Positions 54,374 to 64,000 of a stretch of DNA of 64,000 nt are shown here, in pieces. The translations under genes and the position numbers were made by a program. The stretch lies in NCBI RefSeq assembly GCF_035917455.1, contig NZ_CP109078.1, positions 2,914,001-2,978,000 on the forward strand, read 5' to 3'. Under the pieces are notes generated by a model that ran no database searches, was not told the DNA's origin, and was given only the letters and a program-made list of their open reading frames with translations. This DNA comes from Micromonospora sp. NBC_01796. GTDB lineage: Bacteria; Actinomycetota; Actinomycetes; Mycobacteriales; Micromonosporaceae. Numbering within the stretch: position 1 is the stretch's first letter; each line of letters opens with the position of its first letter.

Positions 54374-55507
54374 ATGAAGTTCCGAGTGGAGCGCGACGCG
54401 CTCGCCGACGCCGTGGCCTGGACGGCCAAGAGTCTGCCGAGCCGGCCATCGGTCCCGGTGCTCGCCGGTGTGATGCTGCGGGTCGCCGAGGGCAGCCTGC
54501 ACGTGTCCGGCTTCGACTACGAGGTCTCGAGCCAGGTGACGGTGGACGTACAGGCCGACGCGGACGGCGCGGCGCTCGTCTCCGGCCGGCTGCTCGCCGA
54601 GATCACCAAGGCGCTGCCGGCCAAGCCGGTGGACATCGCCGCGGTCGGCTCGCACCTGGAACTGGTCTGCGGCAGCGCCCGGTTCACCCTCCCGACCATG
54701 CCGGTCGAGGACTACCCCACGCTGCCGGAGATGCCCGCCAGCGCCGGCACCATCGACGCCGCCGCGTTCGCCTCGGCGGTCAGCCAGGTCGCGATCGCCG
54801 CCGGGCGCGACGAGACGCTGCCGATGATGACCGGGGTACGGATCGAGCTGAACGGCAGCACGCTGGCGATGCTCGCGACCGACCGGTACCGGCTCGCCCT
54901 GCGGGAGATGCAGTGGCAGCCGGACGACCCGGAGATCAGCCTCAACGCGCTGGTGCCGGCGAAGACCCTGCACGACACGGCGAAGACGCTCGGCCCGACC
55001 GGTGGCCAGGTGGTCATGGCACTGGCCCAGGGCGCGGCCGGCGAGGGGATGATCGGCTTTGCCGGTGGCACCCGGCGTACCACCAGCCGGCTGCTCGACG
55101 GCGCCAACTACCCGCCGGTCCGGTCGCTCTTCCCGAGCAGCCACAACGCCGAGGCGCGGGTCGCGGTCAGCGGGCTGATCGAGGTCGTCAAGCGGGTCTC
55201 GCTGGTCGCCGAGCGGACCACCCCGGTGCTGCTGAGCTTCAGCTCGGACGGCCTGGTGGTCGAGGCCGGCGGCACCGAGGACGCGCGGGCGAGCGAGGCG
55301 ATGGAGGCGACCTTCACCGGTGAGCCGTTGACCATCGGCTTCAATCCCGGCTACCTGATCGACGGGCTGCAGAACCTGGGCGCCGCGACGGCGGTCTTCT
55401 CGTTCGTCGACGCCTTCAAGCCCGCGGTGATCTCCCCCTCCGGGGAGGACGGGGAAGTCATTCCCGGCTATCGCTATTTGATCATGCCGATCCGGGTCAC
55501 ACGCTGA
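54374..55507 (+). CDS. dnaN: DNA polymerase III beta subunit (sliding clamp)
   Basis: 377 residues, ATG behind CGGAGG. Three clamp domains: MKFRVERDALADAVAWTAKSLPSRP at the start, DETLPMMTGVRIEL and ATDRYRLALREM in the middle, and YLIMPIRVTR at the end, the standard C-terminal clamp strand. It holds polymerase on DNA. First gene after oriC. Confidence 0.98.
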   Translation: MKFRVERDALADAVAWTAKSLPSRPSVPVLAGVMLRVAEGSLHVSGFDYEVSSQVTVDVQADADGAALVSGRLLAEITKALPAKPVDIAAVGSHLELVCGSARFTLPTMPVEDYPTLPEMPASAGTIDAAAFASAVSQVAIAAGRDETLPMMTGVRIELNGSTLAMLATDRYRLALREMQWQPDDPEISLNALVPAKTLHDTAKTLGPTGGQVVMALAQGAAGEGMIGFAGGTRRTTSRLLDGANYPPVRSLFPSSHNAEARVAVSGLIEVVKRVSLVAERTTPVLLSFSSDGLVVEAGGTEDARASEAMEATFTGEPLTIGFNPGYLIDGLQNLGAATAVFSFVDAFKPAVISPSGEDGEVIPGYRYLIMPIRVTR

Positions 55508-55546
55508 CCCGAATCGGTAGAACGTAACTCATAAGGGGACACGGAA

Positions 55547-56419
55547 ATGCAAATCGGCCTGGTAGGTCTCGGTCGGATGGGCGGCAACATGCGCGAACGG
55601 TTGCGCGCCGCTGGACACGAGGTGGTCGGTTTCGACCGTGACCCCGGGGTCACCGACGTTGCCGGTCTCGCCGAGCTGGTCGAGAAGCTGGCCGCCCCCC
55701 GGGTGGTCTGGGTGATGGTTCCGGCCGCGGTGACCGAGGCGACCATCGACGAACTGTCCGGGGTCCTGGCGTCGGGCGACATCGTGATCGACGGCGGCAA
55801 CTCCCGGTTCAGTGACGACGCCCCCCGGGCGGAGAAGCTGGACCGCTTCGGCATCGGGTACGTCGACGTCGGCGTCTCGGGTGGTGTGTGGGGCCGGCAG
55901 AACGGCTACGGACTGATGGTCGGCGGCTCCCAGGAGCACGTCGACCGGCTGATGCCGATCTTCGAGGCGCTCAAGCCCGCCGGTGAGTTCGGCTTCGTGC
56001 ACGCCGGCCCGGTCGGCGCCGGGCACTACGCCAAGATGGTGCACAACGGCATCGAGTACGGCCTGATGCACGCGTACGCCGAGGGCTACGAGCTGATGTC
56101 CGCCTCCGAGCTGGTGACCAACGTTCCCGGCGTGATCAAGTCCTGGCGCGAGGGCACGGTGGTCCGCTCCTGGCTGCTCGACCTGCTCGACCGAGCCCTC
56201 GACGAGGACCCGGAGCTGGCCAACCTGCGCGGCTACGCGGAGGACACCGGCGAGGGCCGGTGGACGGTCGAGGAGGCGATCCGCCTCGCGGTGCCGATGA
56301 ACGTGATCGCCGCATCGCTCTTCGCCCGGTTCGTGTCCCGCCAGGACGACTCGCCCGCGATCAAGGCGGTGGCCGCGCTGCGCAACCAGTTCGGCGGCCA
56401 CGCCATCCACAAGAACTAG
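55547..56419 (+). CDS. gnd: 6-phosphogluconate dehydrogenase, short form
   Basis: 290 residues. NAD(P)-binding GLVGLGRMGGNMRERL, substrate motif VIDGGNSRFSDD, the catalytic segment GPVGAGHYAKMVHNGIEYG with the Lys-Asn pair, and a short C-terminal helical domain. At ~300 residues it is the short-form enzyme, not the ~470-residue type. It oxidises and decarboxylates 6-phosphogluconate to ribulose 5-phosphate. Its place between dnaN and recF is typical of Streptomyces and Micromonosporaceae. Confidence 0.95.
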   Translation: MQIGLVGLGRMGGNMRERLRAAGHEVVGFDRDPGVTDVAGLAELVEKLAAPRVVWVMVPAAVTEATIDELSGVLASGDIVIDGGNSRFSDDAPRAEKLDRFGIGYVDVGVSGGVWGRQNGYGLMVGGSQEHVDRLMPIFEALKPAGEFGFVHAGPVGAGHYAKMVHNGIEYGLMHAYAEGYELMSASELVTNVPGVIKSWREGTVVRSWLLDLLDRALDEDPELANLRGYAEDTGEGRWTVEEAIRLAVPMNVIAASLFARFVSRQDDSPAIKAVAALRNQFGGHAIHKN

Positions 56420-56425
56420 CGCCCG

Positions 56426-57559
56426 GTGTACGTCCGCCGGCTCGAACTGATCGACTTCCGCTCGTACGAGCGGGTCGAGCTGGACCTCGAGCCGGGCGGG
56501 AACGTCTTCGTCGGCCCCAACGGGGTGGGCAAGACGAACCTCGTCGAGGCACTCGGCTATGTGGCGACCCTGTCCAGTCACCGGGTCGCCACGGACGCCC
56601 CGCTGGTACGGGTCGGCGCGAGCGCCGCGGTGCTGCGGTGCGCGATCGTGCACGACGGCCGGGAGCTGCTGGTCGAACTGGAGATCGTGCCGGGCAAGGC
56701 CAACCGGGCCCGGCTGGGTCGGTCACCGGTCCGGCGGGCCCGGGACGTACTCGGCGCGCTGCGGCTGGTGCTCTTCGCCCCGGAGGACCTGGAGCTGATC
56801 CGGGGCGATCCGGCGGAACGGCGGCGCTACCTGGACGACCTCCTGGTCACCCGGCAGCCGCGCTACGCCGGGGTCCGGGCCGACTACGAGCGGGTGGTCA
56901 AGCAGCGCAACGCGTTGTTGCGGACGTCGTACCTGGCCCGCAAGACCGGGGGTTCGCGGGGCGGCGACCTCTCCACCCTCGACGTGTGGGACGCCCAACT
57001 CGCCCGGCACGGTGCGGAGCTGCTCGCGGGTCGGCTCGACCTGGTCGCCACCCTGGCGCCGCACGTGACCAAGGCGTACGACGCGGTGGCCGCCGGTCGT
57101 GGCGCGGCCGGGATCGCGTACCGACCGTCGGTCGACCTGACCGAGCCGGTGCCGGACCGGGCAACGCTGGAGGCTGCGTTGGCCGCCGCCCTGGCCGAGT
57201 CCCGCCCCAGCGAGGTGGAGCGGGGCGTCACGCTGGTCGGGCCGCACCGCGACGAACTGGCCCTCACCCTGGGTCCGCTGCCGGCCAAGGGGTACGCCAG
57301 CCACGGCGAGTCGTGGTCGTACGCGTTGGCGCTGCGGCTCGCCGCGTACGACCTGTTGCGGTCGGACGGGATCGAACCGGTGCTCGCCCTCGACGACGTG
57401 TTCGCCGAGTTGGATGCCGGCCGCCGTGAGCGGTTGGCCGAACTCGTCGGTGGTGCCAGTCAGCTACTGGTCACCTGCGCGGTTGACGACGACGTGCCGT
57501 CGCGGTTGCGGGGTTCCCGGTACGCGGTGACGGACGGGACGGTCCGCCGTGCCGACTGA
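56426..57559 (+). CDS. recF: DNA replication and repair protein RecF
   Basis: 377 residues from GTG 56426, six bases after gnd. ABC-type ATPase: [19 protein letters not shown], Walker [16 protein letters not shown], signature-like [18 protein letters not shown] and Walker [14 protein letters not shown]. It loads RecA on gapped DNA with RecO/RecR. Its last 11 bases overlap the dciA start. Confidence 0.97.
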   Translation: MYVRRLELIDFRSYERVELDLEPGGNVFVGPNGVGKTNLVEALGYVATLSSHRVATDAPLVRVGASAAVLRCAIVHDGRELLVELEIVPGKANRARLGRSPVRRARDVLGALRLVLFAPEDLELIRGDPAERRRYLDDLLVTRQPRYAGVRADYERVVKQRNALLRTSYLARKTGGSRGGDLSTLDVWDAQLARHGAELLAGRLDLVATLAPHVTKAYDAVAAGRGAAGIAYRPSVDLTEPVPDRATLEAALAAALAESRPSEVERGVTLVGPHRDELALTLGPLPAKGYASHGESWSYALALRLAAYDLLRSDGIEPVLALDDVFAELDAGRRERLAELVGGASQLLVTCAVDDDVPSRLRGSRYAVTDGTVRRAD

Positions 57560-58283
57560 CCCGAACCCGAACCCGAACCCGAACCCGAACCCGAGCCCGA
57601 GCCCGAGCCCGGGTCGGAAGCCGGCTTCGAAGGCGGCCCCGAAGGCAAAATCGGGTACGCGGTCGACACCGGCCAAGGACCCCACGCCGGGCTCCGGCCC
57701 CGCGTCGGCAGCAGCCGCCGGGGCGGGGGCGACGGCGGAACATAGTGGTCCGGAGCTGGCTCGGGCCGTACTCGATGCGGCTCGGGCGCGCCGGGAGACG
57801 AACCGGGCCCCGCAGCGGCGCCGGACCGGCGCGGACGCCGACGGGGTGACCGGGGACGACCGGGGCGTGGGCCGCGACGGCCAACCCCGGCGGCGGCTAC
57901 GGGGTTACTCCGGCCCCGGCCCGGACCCGCGCGACCCGCAACTGCTCGGTACGGTGCTCGCCCGCCTGGTCAAGGCCCGTGGCTGGCAGCAGCCCACGGC
58001 GGAGGCGACGGTCTTCGGGGCGTGGGAGAAGGTGGTCGGCCCGGACGTGGCCAAGCACAGCCGCCCGATCAAGCTGGAGAACGGCGAGCTGACGGTCGAG
58101 GCGGAGTCGACCGCGTGGGCGACCCAACTGCGGCTGCTGGCTGGCTCGCTGTTGAAGCGGATCGCCGGCGAGGTCGGCCATAACGTGGTCCGGAAGCTGC
58201 ATATCCACGGTCCGACAGCGCCGTCGTGGTCGCGTGGGCCGCGACGGGTACGGGGGCGTGGCCCACGGGACACATACGGCTGA
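57549..58283 (+). CDS. dciA: DciA (DUF721) helicase-associated protein
   Basis: 244 residues from GTG 57549 inside the end of recF. The N-terminal ~130 residues are low complexity, starting with Asn-Pro then Ser-Pro dipeptide repeats. The conserved domain (about 130-215) reads [48 protein letters not shown] and [25 protein letters not shown], typical DUF721/DciA. DciA helps load replicative helicase in bacteria lacking DnaC-type loaders. The 3' end overlaps the convergent MFS gene by 215 bases. Confidence 0.93.
   Translation: MPTDPNPNPNPNPNPSPSPSPGRKPASKAAPKAKSGTRSTPAKDPTPGSGPASAAAAGAGATAEHSGPELARAVLDAARARRETNRAPQRRRTGADADGVTGDDRGVGRDGQPRRRLRGYSGPGPDPRDPQLLGTVLARLVKARGWQQPTAEATVFGAWEKVVGPDVAKHSRPIKLENGELTVEAESTAWATQLRLLAGSLLKRIAGEVGHNVVRKLHIHGPTAPSWSRGPRRVRGRGPRDTYG
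57561..57608 (+). repeat. 6-bp microsatellite at the start of dciA
   Basis: CCGAAC five times (57561-57590) then CCGAGC three times (57591-57608). It encodes alternating Pro and Asn/Ser; length change by whole units would keep frame. Confidence 0.95.
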
Positions 58284-59574
58284 CCGCCGCCACGCCCCGT
58301 TGCCGGGCCGCCGCCCGACCGACGGTGATCGGCGCCGGTGGCGCGGACCCGGCCGGTACGGTCCGGGCTCGTTGCCGGCTCAGCGCCAGCCCGGCCGCCA
58401 CCGTGGCGAGCGCCGCGAGCGCGCCGGCCAGTACCAGCGTCTGGCGCGGCCCGAGGTGTTCGGAGAGCCAGCCGAGCAACGGTGCACCGACCGCCGCCGA
58501 GATGGCACCGGTGACGCCGACCGCGGCGAGTACCCGACCGCGCATGGCGCCGTCGGTGTCGAGTTGGGCCCGGGTGCCGACGGTGGTGTCGATGAGGACG
58601 GCGGTCGCCGCGATCGGCAGGATGAACGCCGCGAAGCTCCAGGTGCCCGGTGCCAGTCCGGCCAGGATCTGCATCAGGCTGGCGAGCACCCCGGCGCCGA
58701 CCAGGATGCCGTACCCGAGTTCGCGTCGCTGGGCGGCGACCAGCGCGCCGACCACGGTGCCGACCGCGAAGACGGTGGAGAGCAGCCCGTACCCCGAGGC
58801 TCCGGCGCCGAGCGGGCCGTCGCTCATGGCGGCCATGGTCACCTGGTAGTTGCGCCCGAGGCTGCCCAGTACGAAGGCGAGCGCGAGCATGATCAGCACC
58901 ACCGGCTGCCCCCGCAGGTACGCGAACCCGGCCCGTACGCCGCCGGTGTCCCGTGTCTCGATACCGTTCGGTTCCGGCTCGGGGGTGTGCAGGTCCCCCT
59001 GCCGGATGGAGAGCAGTGCCAGCACCACGGCGGCGAAGCTGATCGCGTTGATCAGGAACAGCGGGGCCGGGCCCGAGGCGGCGACCACCACCGCGCCGAC
59101 GCTCATGCCGAGGATCCGGCCGGCCGAGTTGGTGAGCGAGCCGAGGGCGAGGGCGTTGCCGAGGGTGGACCGGTCGACCAGGGTGGAACCCCAGCGACCC
59201 ATCACCGGCCCCTCGATGGCAGAGACGGCGCCACTGACCAGCGAGATCGCGTAGATCACCGGCAGCCCGCCGGTGTGTGACCAGGCCACGGCCGCCAGCC
59301 CCAGGGCGAGCCCGGTGTGCATGACCTGGGTGCCGACCAGCAGTGGCCGGGCCGGTAGCCGGTCGGCGAGCGCGCCACCCCAGGTGCTGAGCAGGAGGGT
59401 GGGTACGGCCTGGAGCAGCACCGCCCAACCCATCGAGGTCACCGAACCGGTCGCCTGGAGCACGAACCAGTTGATGCCGAGTACCTGCATCCAGGTCCCG
59501 ATGATCGACACGAAGCCGGCACCGGCCCAGATGCGGTAGTTGCGATGGCGCAGAGCAGCGAATGTGGCGCGCAT
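58069..59574 (-). CDS. MFS transporter, EntS/DHA3-like drug or metabolite exporter
   Basis: 501 residues from ATG 59574 (MRATFAALRHRNYRIWAGAGF). About 11-12 membrane segments, with the MFS loop LSTWGGALADRLPARPLL after TM2 and the DHA3-like GAVSAIEGPVMGRW. The transporter core ends near residue 410. The last ~90 residues are Arg/Ser/Ala/Pro-rich, hydrophilic and antisense to dciA, and look like read-through until a chance stop. A lost stop codon or sequencing frameshift is possible. Substrate unknown. Confidence 0.85.
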   Translation of the reverse strand: MRATFAALRHRNYRIWAGAGFVSIIGTWMQVLGINWFVLQATGSVTSMGWAVLLQAVPTLLLSTWGGALADRLPARPLLVGTQVMHTGLALGLAAVAWSHTGGLPVIYAISLVSGAVSAIEGPVMGRWGSTLVDRSTLGNALALGSLTNSAGRILGMSVGAVVVAASGPAPLFLINAISFAAVVLALLSIRQGDLHTPEPEPNGIETRDTGGVRAGFAYLRGQPVVLIMLALAFVLGSLGRNYQVTMAAMSDGPLGAGASGYGLLSTVFAVGTVVGALVAAQRRELGYGILVGAGVLASLMQILAGLAPGTWSFAAFILPIAATAVLIDTTVGTRAQLDTDGAMRGRVLAAVGVTGAISAAVGAPLLGWLSEHLGPRQTLVLAGALAALATVAAGLALSRQRARTVPAGSAPPAPITVGRAAARQRGVAAVSRMCPVGHAPVPVAAHATTTALSDRGYAASGPRYGRPRRRSASTASQPAAAVGSPTRSTPPRPSARRSPA

Positions 59575-59769
59575 GGTCGCGAGCCGACCCCCCCTCGGAC
59601 GGCGGCGACGTACGCGCACCAGGTCCCGGACTCCGTCGCCGGCTCTCGGCGACGTGCAATCCTGGCTCAGGAGGTAGCGGATCGCTTACTTCTAGTGATG
59701 GAGTTCATGTCCGTCCACGCTCGTCCTGACCTGGGCAAACGCCGGCCGATCAGCTACCGGGCAGTAATG

Positions 59770-60324
59770 TCAGGAGTCGGCGTAGACGGCGAAGCCACGG
59801 TCGGCGCAGCGTCGGTAGAAGCCGGCGAGCACGCTCAGCTCCGACCGTACGAAACTCCACTGCGGGGCGGCGCCGGACTCGTCGCGCAGGGCGTCGAGCC
59901 GGTTGTCGAGCCAGCGCAGTTGCTGCTCGGCGAGGCGCCCGTCGGCGAGCGCGGACCGGAGCACGGCACCGACAGTGTCGAAGGTCACCAGATCGCCGTA
60001 CTGGCGGTGGCCGTCGACGAACCGTTCGAGGCCGCCGGCGATCCAGGCGCAGCCGTCGGGGTCGATCACCGGGTCCTCGTCCTCGGCCGCGGCCTCTGTG
60101 GCGTAGAGCACACCGTCGAGGCCGAGCAGGAGATCAACAAGCTCGGTGTACGCGGTCGCGCGTACCGTTCCGGTCTTGGCGATGTGCCCGGCCAGCGCGG
60201 CGGTCGGCGCGGCCACCTCGGGCGCGTCGGCGAGGTCGCCGAAGTCCACGAAGTCGGCCGGGGCCACCGGATCGTAGAAGCGGCCGGTACGCGGCCAATG
60301 CACCGCGACGTTGTCCAGCCCCAT
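59770..60324 (-). CDS. Conserved-looking protein of unknown function
   Basis: 184 residues, ATG 60324 behind GGAAGGTGA. Opens MGLDNVAVHWPRTGRFYDPVAPADFVDFGD, then alternating helices with VRATAYTELVDLLLGLDGVLYA, CAWIAGGLERFVD and LRWLDNRLDALRDESG. Soluble, acidic, one cysteine, no signal peptide. I do not recognise a family. The sequence is well composed for a real protein and has a good ribosome site. It sits alone between the MFS gene and gyrB. Confidence 0.75.
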   Translation of the reverse strand: MGLDNVAVHWPRTGRFYDPVAPADFVDFGDLADAPEVAAPTAALAGHIAKTGTVRATAYTELVDLLLGLDGVLYATEAAAEDEDPVIDPDGCAWIAGGLERFVDGHRQYGDLVTFDTVGAVLRSALADGRLAEQQLRWLDNRLDALRDESGAAPQWSFVRSELSVLAGFYRRCADRGFAVYADS

Positions 60325-60820
60325 CGGGCGTCACCTTCCTGAGCACGTACCGAACCGGCCGTCCGAGGCACGGCGACAGCGACGCAAAGTTACGGCACGG
60401 CGAGCCGTTCGCGCGACCCCCGTGCCCAAGATCCGCCTCCGGGTCGAGCGCGGCGGCGCGGAGCGGCCTTGATCCGACCGGTGGCGTGTGGGGGGAGTCG
60501 CGGTAGGCGGGGTGCGGCCGGCTACGGGGGTCTCAGGTGGGTCCGCAGGGGTGCCGCGTACTGGTTCTGTCGTCTCGGCACAGTAGGATTGACATCGAGA
60601 CGAGGACACGGTGTGGAGCGACGACGCGGGCCAGGTTGGCCTGGGCCACCAGTCCGCACCGGGTCCGAGCCGATCGCGAACCGCGGGCATCCGCGGCGAC
60701 CGGCGCTTTCGGCCGTATCCGCAGATCAATCGTGGTGCCGGCCTGTGCGCTGAGTCGCGTGCCCGCCAAACCCGCGCCCGCCGCGCCCTGGTGCCCGGAT
60801 GGTGCGAGAAAGTGGCCAAG
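60325..60820. other. Region upstream of gyrB
   Basis: About 495 bases. The gyrB reading frame is open back to 60611 but shows no conserved sequence before 60821. TAGGAT at 60584-60589 could be a -10 element; no clear -35 or operator is seen. Confidence 0.5.
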
Positions 60821-62764
60821 GTGGCAACGCAGGACAAGCAGGAATACGGTGCCGGGTCGATCCAGGTGCTCGAGGGCCTGGAGGCGGTTCGCAAGCGGCC
60901 CGGTATGTACATCGGATCAACCGGCGAGCGCGGTCTGCACCACCTGGTCTGGGAGGTCGTCGACAACGCGGTCGACGAGGCACTCGCCGGATACTGCGAC
61001 ACCATCGAGGTGACGCTGCTCGCCGACGGCGGCGTGCGGGTGGTCGACAACGGCCGTGGTTTCCCGGTCGACCTCCACCCCACGCTGAAGAAGCCGGGCG
61101 TCGAGGTGGCGCTGACCATCCTGCACGCGGGCGGCAAGTTCGACGGCAAGGCGTACGCGGTCTCCGGCGGCCTGCACGGCGTGGGTGTCTCGGTGGTCAA
61201 CGCGCTCTCCGTCCGGATGGCGCTGGAGATCCACAAGGACGGCTTCGTCTGGCGGCAGCAGTACCACAACTCCAAGCCGACCCCGCTGGAGAAGGGCGAG
61301 AGCACCAACCTCACCGGCTCCTCGGTGTCGTTCTGGCCGGACCCGACGATCTTCGAGACGATCGAGTTCACCTTCGAGACCATCTACCGCAGGCTGCAGG
61401 AGATGGCGTTCCTCAACCGGGGACTGACCATCCAGCTGCGCGACGAGCGGGTCCAGGAGGACGACGGCAAGCCGCGCGAGGTGACCTTCTGCTACAAGGG
61501 CGGTATCTCCGACTTCGTCCGTCACCTGAACGCCTCGAAGAACCCGTTCCACAAGACGGTGGTCGAGTTCGGGGCCGAGGAAGAGGGCATGTCGGTCGAG
61601 ATCGCCATGCAGTGGAACGAGTCGTACGGCGAGTCGGTCTACACCTTCGCCAACACGATCAACACCCACGAGGGTGGCACCCACGAGGAGGGCTTCCGGG
61701 CCGCGTTGACCGGTGTGGTCAACAAGTACGGCCTGGAGAAGAAGTTCCTCAAGGGCGACGAGAAGCTCTCCGGCGAGGACGTACGGGAGGGGCTGGCCGC
61801 GATCATCTCGGTCAAGCTGTCCAACCCGCAGTTCGAGGGGCAGACCAAGACCAAGCTGGGCAACACCCCGGTGAAGAGCTTCGTGCTCCGGGTCTGCAAC
61901 GAGTGGCTGGTGGACTGGTTCGAGCGGAACCCGGCCGAGGCCAAGCTGATCATCACCAAGGCGACCCAGGCCTCCCGGGCCCGGATCGCGGCGCAGCAGG
62001 CGCGCAAGCTCGCCCGGCGCAAGTCGCTGCTGGAGTCCGGTTCGATGCCGGGCAAGCTGGCCGACTGCCAGTCGACCGACCCGCGCGAGTCCGAGGTGTT
62101 CATCGTCGAGGGTGACTCCGCCGGTGGCTCGGCGAAGCAGGGGCGTGATCCGCGTACCCAGGCGATCCTGCCGATCCGCGGCAAGATCCTCAACGTGGAG
62201 AAGGCCCGGATCGACCGGGTGCTGAAGAACAACGAGGTCCAGGCGTTGATCACGGCGCTGGGCACCGGCATCCACGACGACTTCGACATGGAGAAGCTGC
62301 GCTACCACAAGGTCGTGCTGATGGCCGACGCGGACGTGGACGGCCAGCACATCCAGACCCTGCTGCTGACGCTGCTGTTCCGCTTCATGCGGCCGCTGGT
62401 CGAGATGGGTCACGTCTACCTGGCCGCCCCGCCGCTCTACAAGATCAAGTGGAACAAGAAGGGCGACGACGCCCAGTACGCGTACTCCGACCGGGAACGG
62501 GACGGGCTGATCGCGCTGCGGCAGCAGAAGAAGCCCAACGCCAGGCCGGACGACATCCAGCGGTTCAAGGGTCTGGGCGAGATGAACTACCCGGAGCTTT
62601 GGGAGACCACGATGAACCCGGCAACGCGTACGCTGCGTCAGGTCACGCTCGACGACGCTGCAACCGCTGATGAGCTATTCAGCGTCCTGATGGGTGAGGA
62701 CGTGGAGGCACGACGGTCGTTCATCCAGCGAAACGCGAAGGATGTCCGGTTCCTCGACATTTAA
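60821..62764 (+). CDS. gyrB: DNA gyrase subunit B
   Basis: 647 residues from GTG 60821 ([20 protein letters not shown]); GTG at 60812 is an alternative. GHKL ATPase: [52 protein letters not shown]. Transducer domain with [58 protein letters not shown] and [20 protein letters not shown]-terminal [17 protein letters not shown]. With GyrA it introduces negative supercoils using ATP. About 650 residues is normal for actinobacterial GyrB. Confidence 0.98.
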   Translation: MATQDKQEYGAGSIQVLEGLEAVRKRPGMYIGSTGERGLHHLVWEVVDNAVDEALAGYCDTIEVTLLADGGVRVVDNGRGFPVDLHPTLKKPGVEVALTILHAGGKFDGKAYAVSGGLHGVGVSVVNALSVRMALEIHKDGFVWRQQYHNSKPTPLEKGESTNLTGSSVSFWPDPTIFETIEFTFETIYRRLQEMAFLNRGLTIQLRDERVQEDDGKPREVTFCYKGGISDFVRHLNASKNPFHKTVVEFGAEEEGMSVEIAMQWNESYGESVYTFANTINTHEGGTHEEGFRAALTGVVNKYGLEKKFLKGDEKLSGEDVREGLAAIISVKLSNPQFEGQTKTKLGNTPVKSFVLRVCNEWLVDWFERNPAEAKLIITKATQASRARIAAQQARKLARRKSLLESGSMPGKLADCQSTDPRESEVFIVEGDSAGGSAKQGRDPRTQAILPIRGKILNVEKARIDRVLKNNEVQALITALGTGIHDDFDMEKLRYHKVVLMADADVDGQHIQTLLLTLLFRFMRPLVEMGHVYLAAPPLYKIKWNKKGDDAQYAYSDRERDGLIALRQQKKPNARPDDIQRFKGLGEMNYPELWETTMNPATRTLRQVTLDDAATADELFSVLMGEDVEARRSFIQRNAKDVRFLDI

Positions 62765-62859
62765 GGCTGTTCCCGTACGTCGGGATCTTCCTGATTGTGT
62801 CCTGGTTTCCGGGTGACCGACGGTGGACATCAGGATGACCAGTGGGTGCACGGAGACTT

Positions 62860-62911
62860 GCATCCACATGGTTATCCACAGTTTCGACGGTTTCCACAGC
62901 CGTTATCCACA
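62860..62911. promoter_or_regulatory. DnaA boxes between gyrB and gyrA
   Basis: Two perfect TTATCCACA boxes, 62872-62880 and 62903-62911, both in the same direction 31 bases apart, with a weaker GCATCCACA at 62860-62868. They lie just ahead of gyrA. Confidence 0.75.
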
Positions 62912-62946
62912 GGTAAAGCGGCTAATTAGTCTGATAAGGGTTGACA

Positions 62947-64000
62947 GTGACGGATACTCCCGAGTCCTTCGATAGCGAGCCGGTCGATCCGGCCGCCGCC
63001 AGCGCGGCGGTGGTCCAGCACGACCGCATCGAGCCGGTGGGGCTCGAGGTGGAGATGCAGCGGTCCTACCTCGACTACGCGATGAGCGTGATCGTGGGCC
63101 GTGCCCTGCCGGACGTACGGGACGGACTCAAGCCCGTACACCGCAAGATCCTCTACGCCATGTTCGACTCCGGCTACCGTCCGGACCGCGGGTACGTGAA
63201 GTGCTCCCGGGTGGTCGGCGACGTGATGGGTCAGTTCCACCCGCACGGCGACTCGTCCATCTACGACGCGTTGGTCCGGATGGCCCAGCCGTGGTCGCTG
63301 CGCTACCCGCTGGTCGACGGCAACGGCAACTTCGGTTCGCCCGGTAACGACCCCGCCGCCGCCATGCGGTACACCGAGTGCAAGCTCGACCCGCTGGCGA
63401 TGGAGATGCTCCGGGACATCGACGAGGACACCGTCGACCTCCAGGACAACTACGACGGCCGGGCCAAGGAACCGACGATCCTGCCGTCCCGGATCCCGAA
63501 CCTGTTGCTCAACGGCTCCGAGGGCATCGCGGTCGGCATGGCCACCAAGATCCCGCCGCACAACCTGCGGGAGATCGGCGCGGCGGTCCAGTGGTGCCTG
63601 GAGAACCCGGACTCCGACGAGGCGACCACGCTCGACGCGCTGCTCGAGATCGTCAAGGGTCCGGACTTCCCCACCTACGGGCTGATCGTCGGACACCAGC
63701 CGATCCAGGACGCGTACCGGACCGGTCGCGGCTCGATCCGGATGCGCGCCGTGGTCGACGTGGAGGAGGACAAGAAGGGGCGGGCCTGTCTGGTCGTCAC
63801 CGAGCTGCCCTACCAGGTCAACCCGGACAACCTGGCCGAGCGGATCGCGGAACTGGTCAAGGAGGGCAAGCTCGCCGGGATCGCGGACATCCGGGACGAG
63901 TCCTCCGGGCGTACCGGCATGCGGATCGTCCTGGTGCTCAAGCGCGACGCGGTCGCCAAGGTGGTGCTGAACAACCTCTACAAGCACACCCAGCTCCAGG
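62947..64000 (+). CDS. gyrA: DNA gyrase subunit A (5' part; runs off the window)
   Basis: 351 complete codons from GTG 62947 (AAGGG upstream); the frame continues past the edge. [39 protein letters not shown] starts the winged-helix domain. The active-site Tyr is in AAAMRYTE. The quinolone-resistance region reads [16 protein letters not shown], with Ser at the two positions equivalent to E. coli 83-84 region and Asp kept, a sensitive-type sequence. GyrA cuts and rejoins DNA. 182 bases after gyrB. Confidence 0.98.
   Translation, partial: MTDTPESFDSEPVDPAAASAAVVQHDRIEPVGLEVEMQRSYLDYAMSVIVGRALPDVRDGLKPVHRKILYAMFDSGYRPDRGYVKCSRVVGDVMGQFHPHGDSSIYDALVRMAQPWSLRYPLVDGNGNFGSPGNDPAAAMRYTECKLDPLAMEMLRDIDEDTVDLQDNYDGRAKEPTILPSRIPNLLLNGSEGIAVGMATKIPPHNLREIGAAVQWCLENPDSDEATTLDALLEIVKGPDFPTYGLIVGHQPIQDAYRTGRGSIRMRAVVDVEEDKKGRACLVVTELPYQVNPDNLAERIAELVKEGKLAGIADIRDESSGRTGMRIVLVLKRDAVAKVVLNNLYKHTQLQ

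Noticed and set aside
1-64000. tRNA or rRNA genes
   Set aside because: Scanning by eye found no cloverleaf-like or rRNA-like sequence. The tRNA genes often found after gyrA would lie beyond the window.

Overview
The window is high-GC actinobacterial chromosome spanning the replication origin. The order rpmH-rnpA-yidD-yidC-jag-rsmG-parA-parB to the left of dnaA, and dnaA-oriC-dnaN-gnd-recF-dciA-gyrB-gyrA to the right, is the arrangement of Actinobacteria. The gnd gene between dnaN and recF, the long low-complexity insertions and the many GTG/TTG starts fit a Micromonosporaceae-type genome (Micromonospora and relatives). The genus is inferred, not proven. I see no rRNA, tRNA, insertion sequence or CRISPR array.

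Layout. 1-5.8 kb: start of moaC (minus, cut by the window edge), a GGDEF-EAL protein, a GT-C-type membrane protein, a phosphoribosyltransferase and a small zinc-ribbon protein. 5.9-13.5 kb: replication and ribosomal block on the minus strand (dnaB, then rplI, rpsR, ssb, rpsF), interrupted by a plus-strand gene for an 849-residue, highly repetitive membrane protein. dnaB carries a 504-residue intein in its P-loop. 13.8-25 kb: a block with the gene content of the mycobacterial ino1-padR-DUF5318-ponA1-mannosyltransferase neighbourhood, plus an endonuclease IV-type enzyme and another large GT-C-like protein. 25-28.8 kb: ogt, a lipoprotein, an FMN reductase behind a striking inverted repeat, and pcnA. 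29-37.4 kb: the envelope/redox run murJ, pseudokinase, sigM, anti-sigma factor, trxB, trxA, cwlM. 37.4-41.9 kb: a GNAT acetyltransferase, an aminotransferase, a D-Ala-D-Ala ligase and a HIT-like protein. 41.9-47.1 kb: the partition centre, with parB, parA, four perfect parS cores, a 16-bp tandem repeat and about 2 kb of apparently non-coding DNA. 47.1-50.8 kb: rsmG, jag, yidC, yidD, rnpA, rpmH, in a minus-strand run probably driven from one promoter near 51.0 kb. 51.4-64 kb: dnaA, oriC, dnaN, gnd, recF, dciA, an MFS exporter and an unknown protein (both minus), gyrB and the first third of gyrA.

How it works together: DnaA acts at oriC (53.7-54.2 kb, about fifteen boxes), DciA and DnaB supply the helicase, SSB, DnaN and RecF work at forks, and gyrase relieves supercoils. 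ParA/ParB with parS segregate the origin. MurJ with its pseudokinase partner, CwlM, PonA, Ddl and the GT-C proteins form an envelope-synthesis set. SigM, its anti-sigma factor and thioredoxin form a stress/redox module.

Most notable: the dnaB intein has the Trp-Cys-Thr signature of class 3 inteins and an eight-cysteine insertion between its two LAGLIDADG motifs. Two parS sites lie inside the parA reading frame. A 16-bp tandem array resembling decayed parS lies beside a parS site and parB. Perfect palindromes precede a PadR gene, an FMN reductase gene and an aminotransferase gene. Consensus DnaA boxes lie upstream of dnaB and gyrA, after murJ and beside a parS site, away from oriC.
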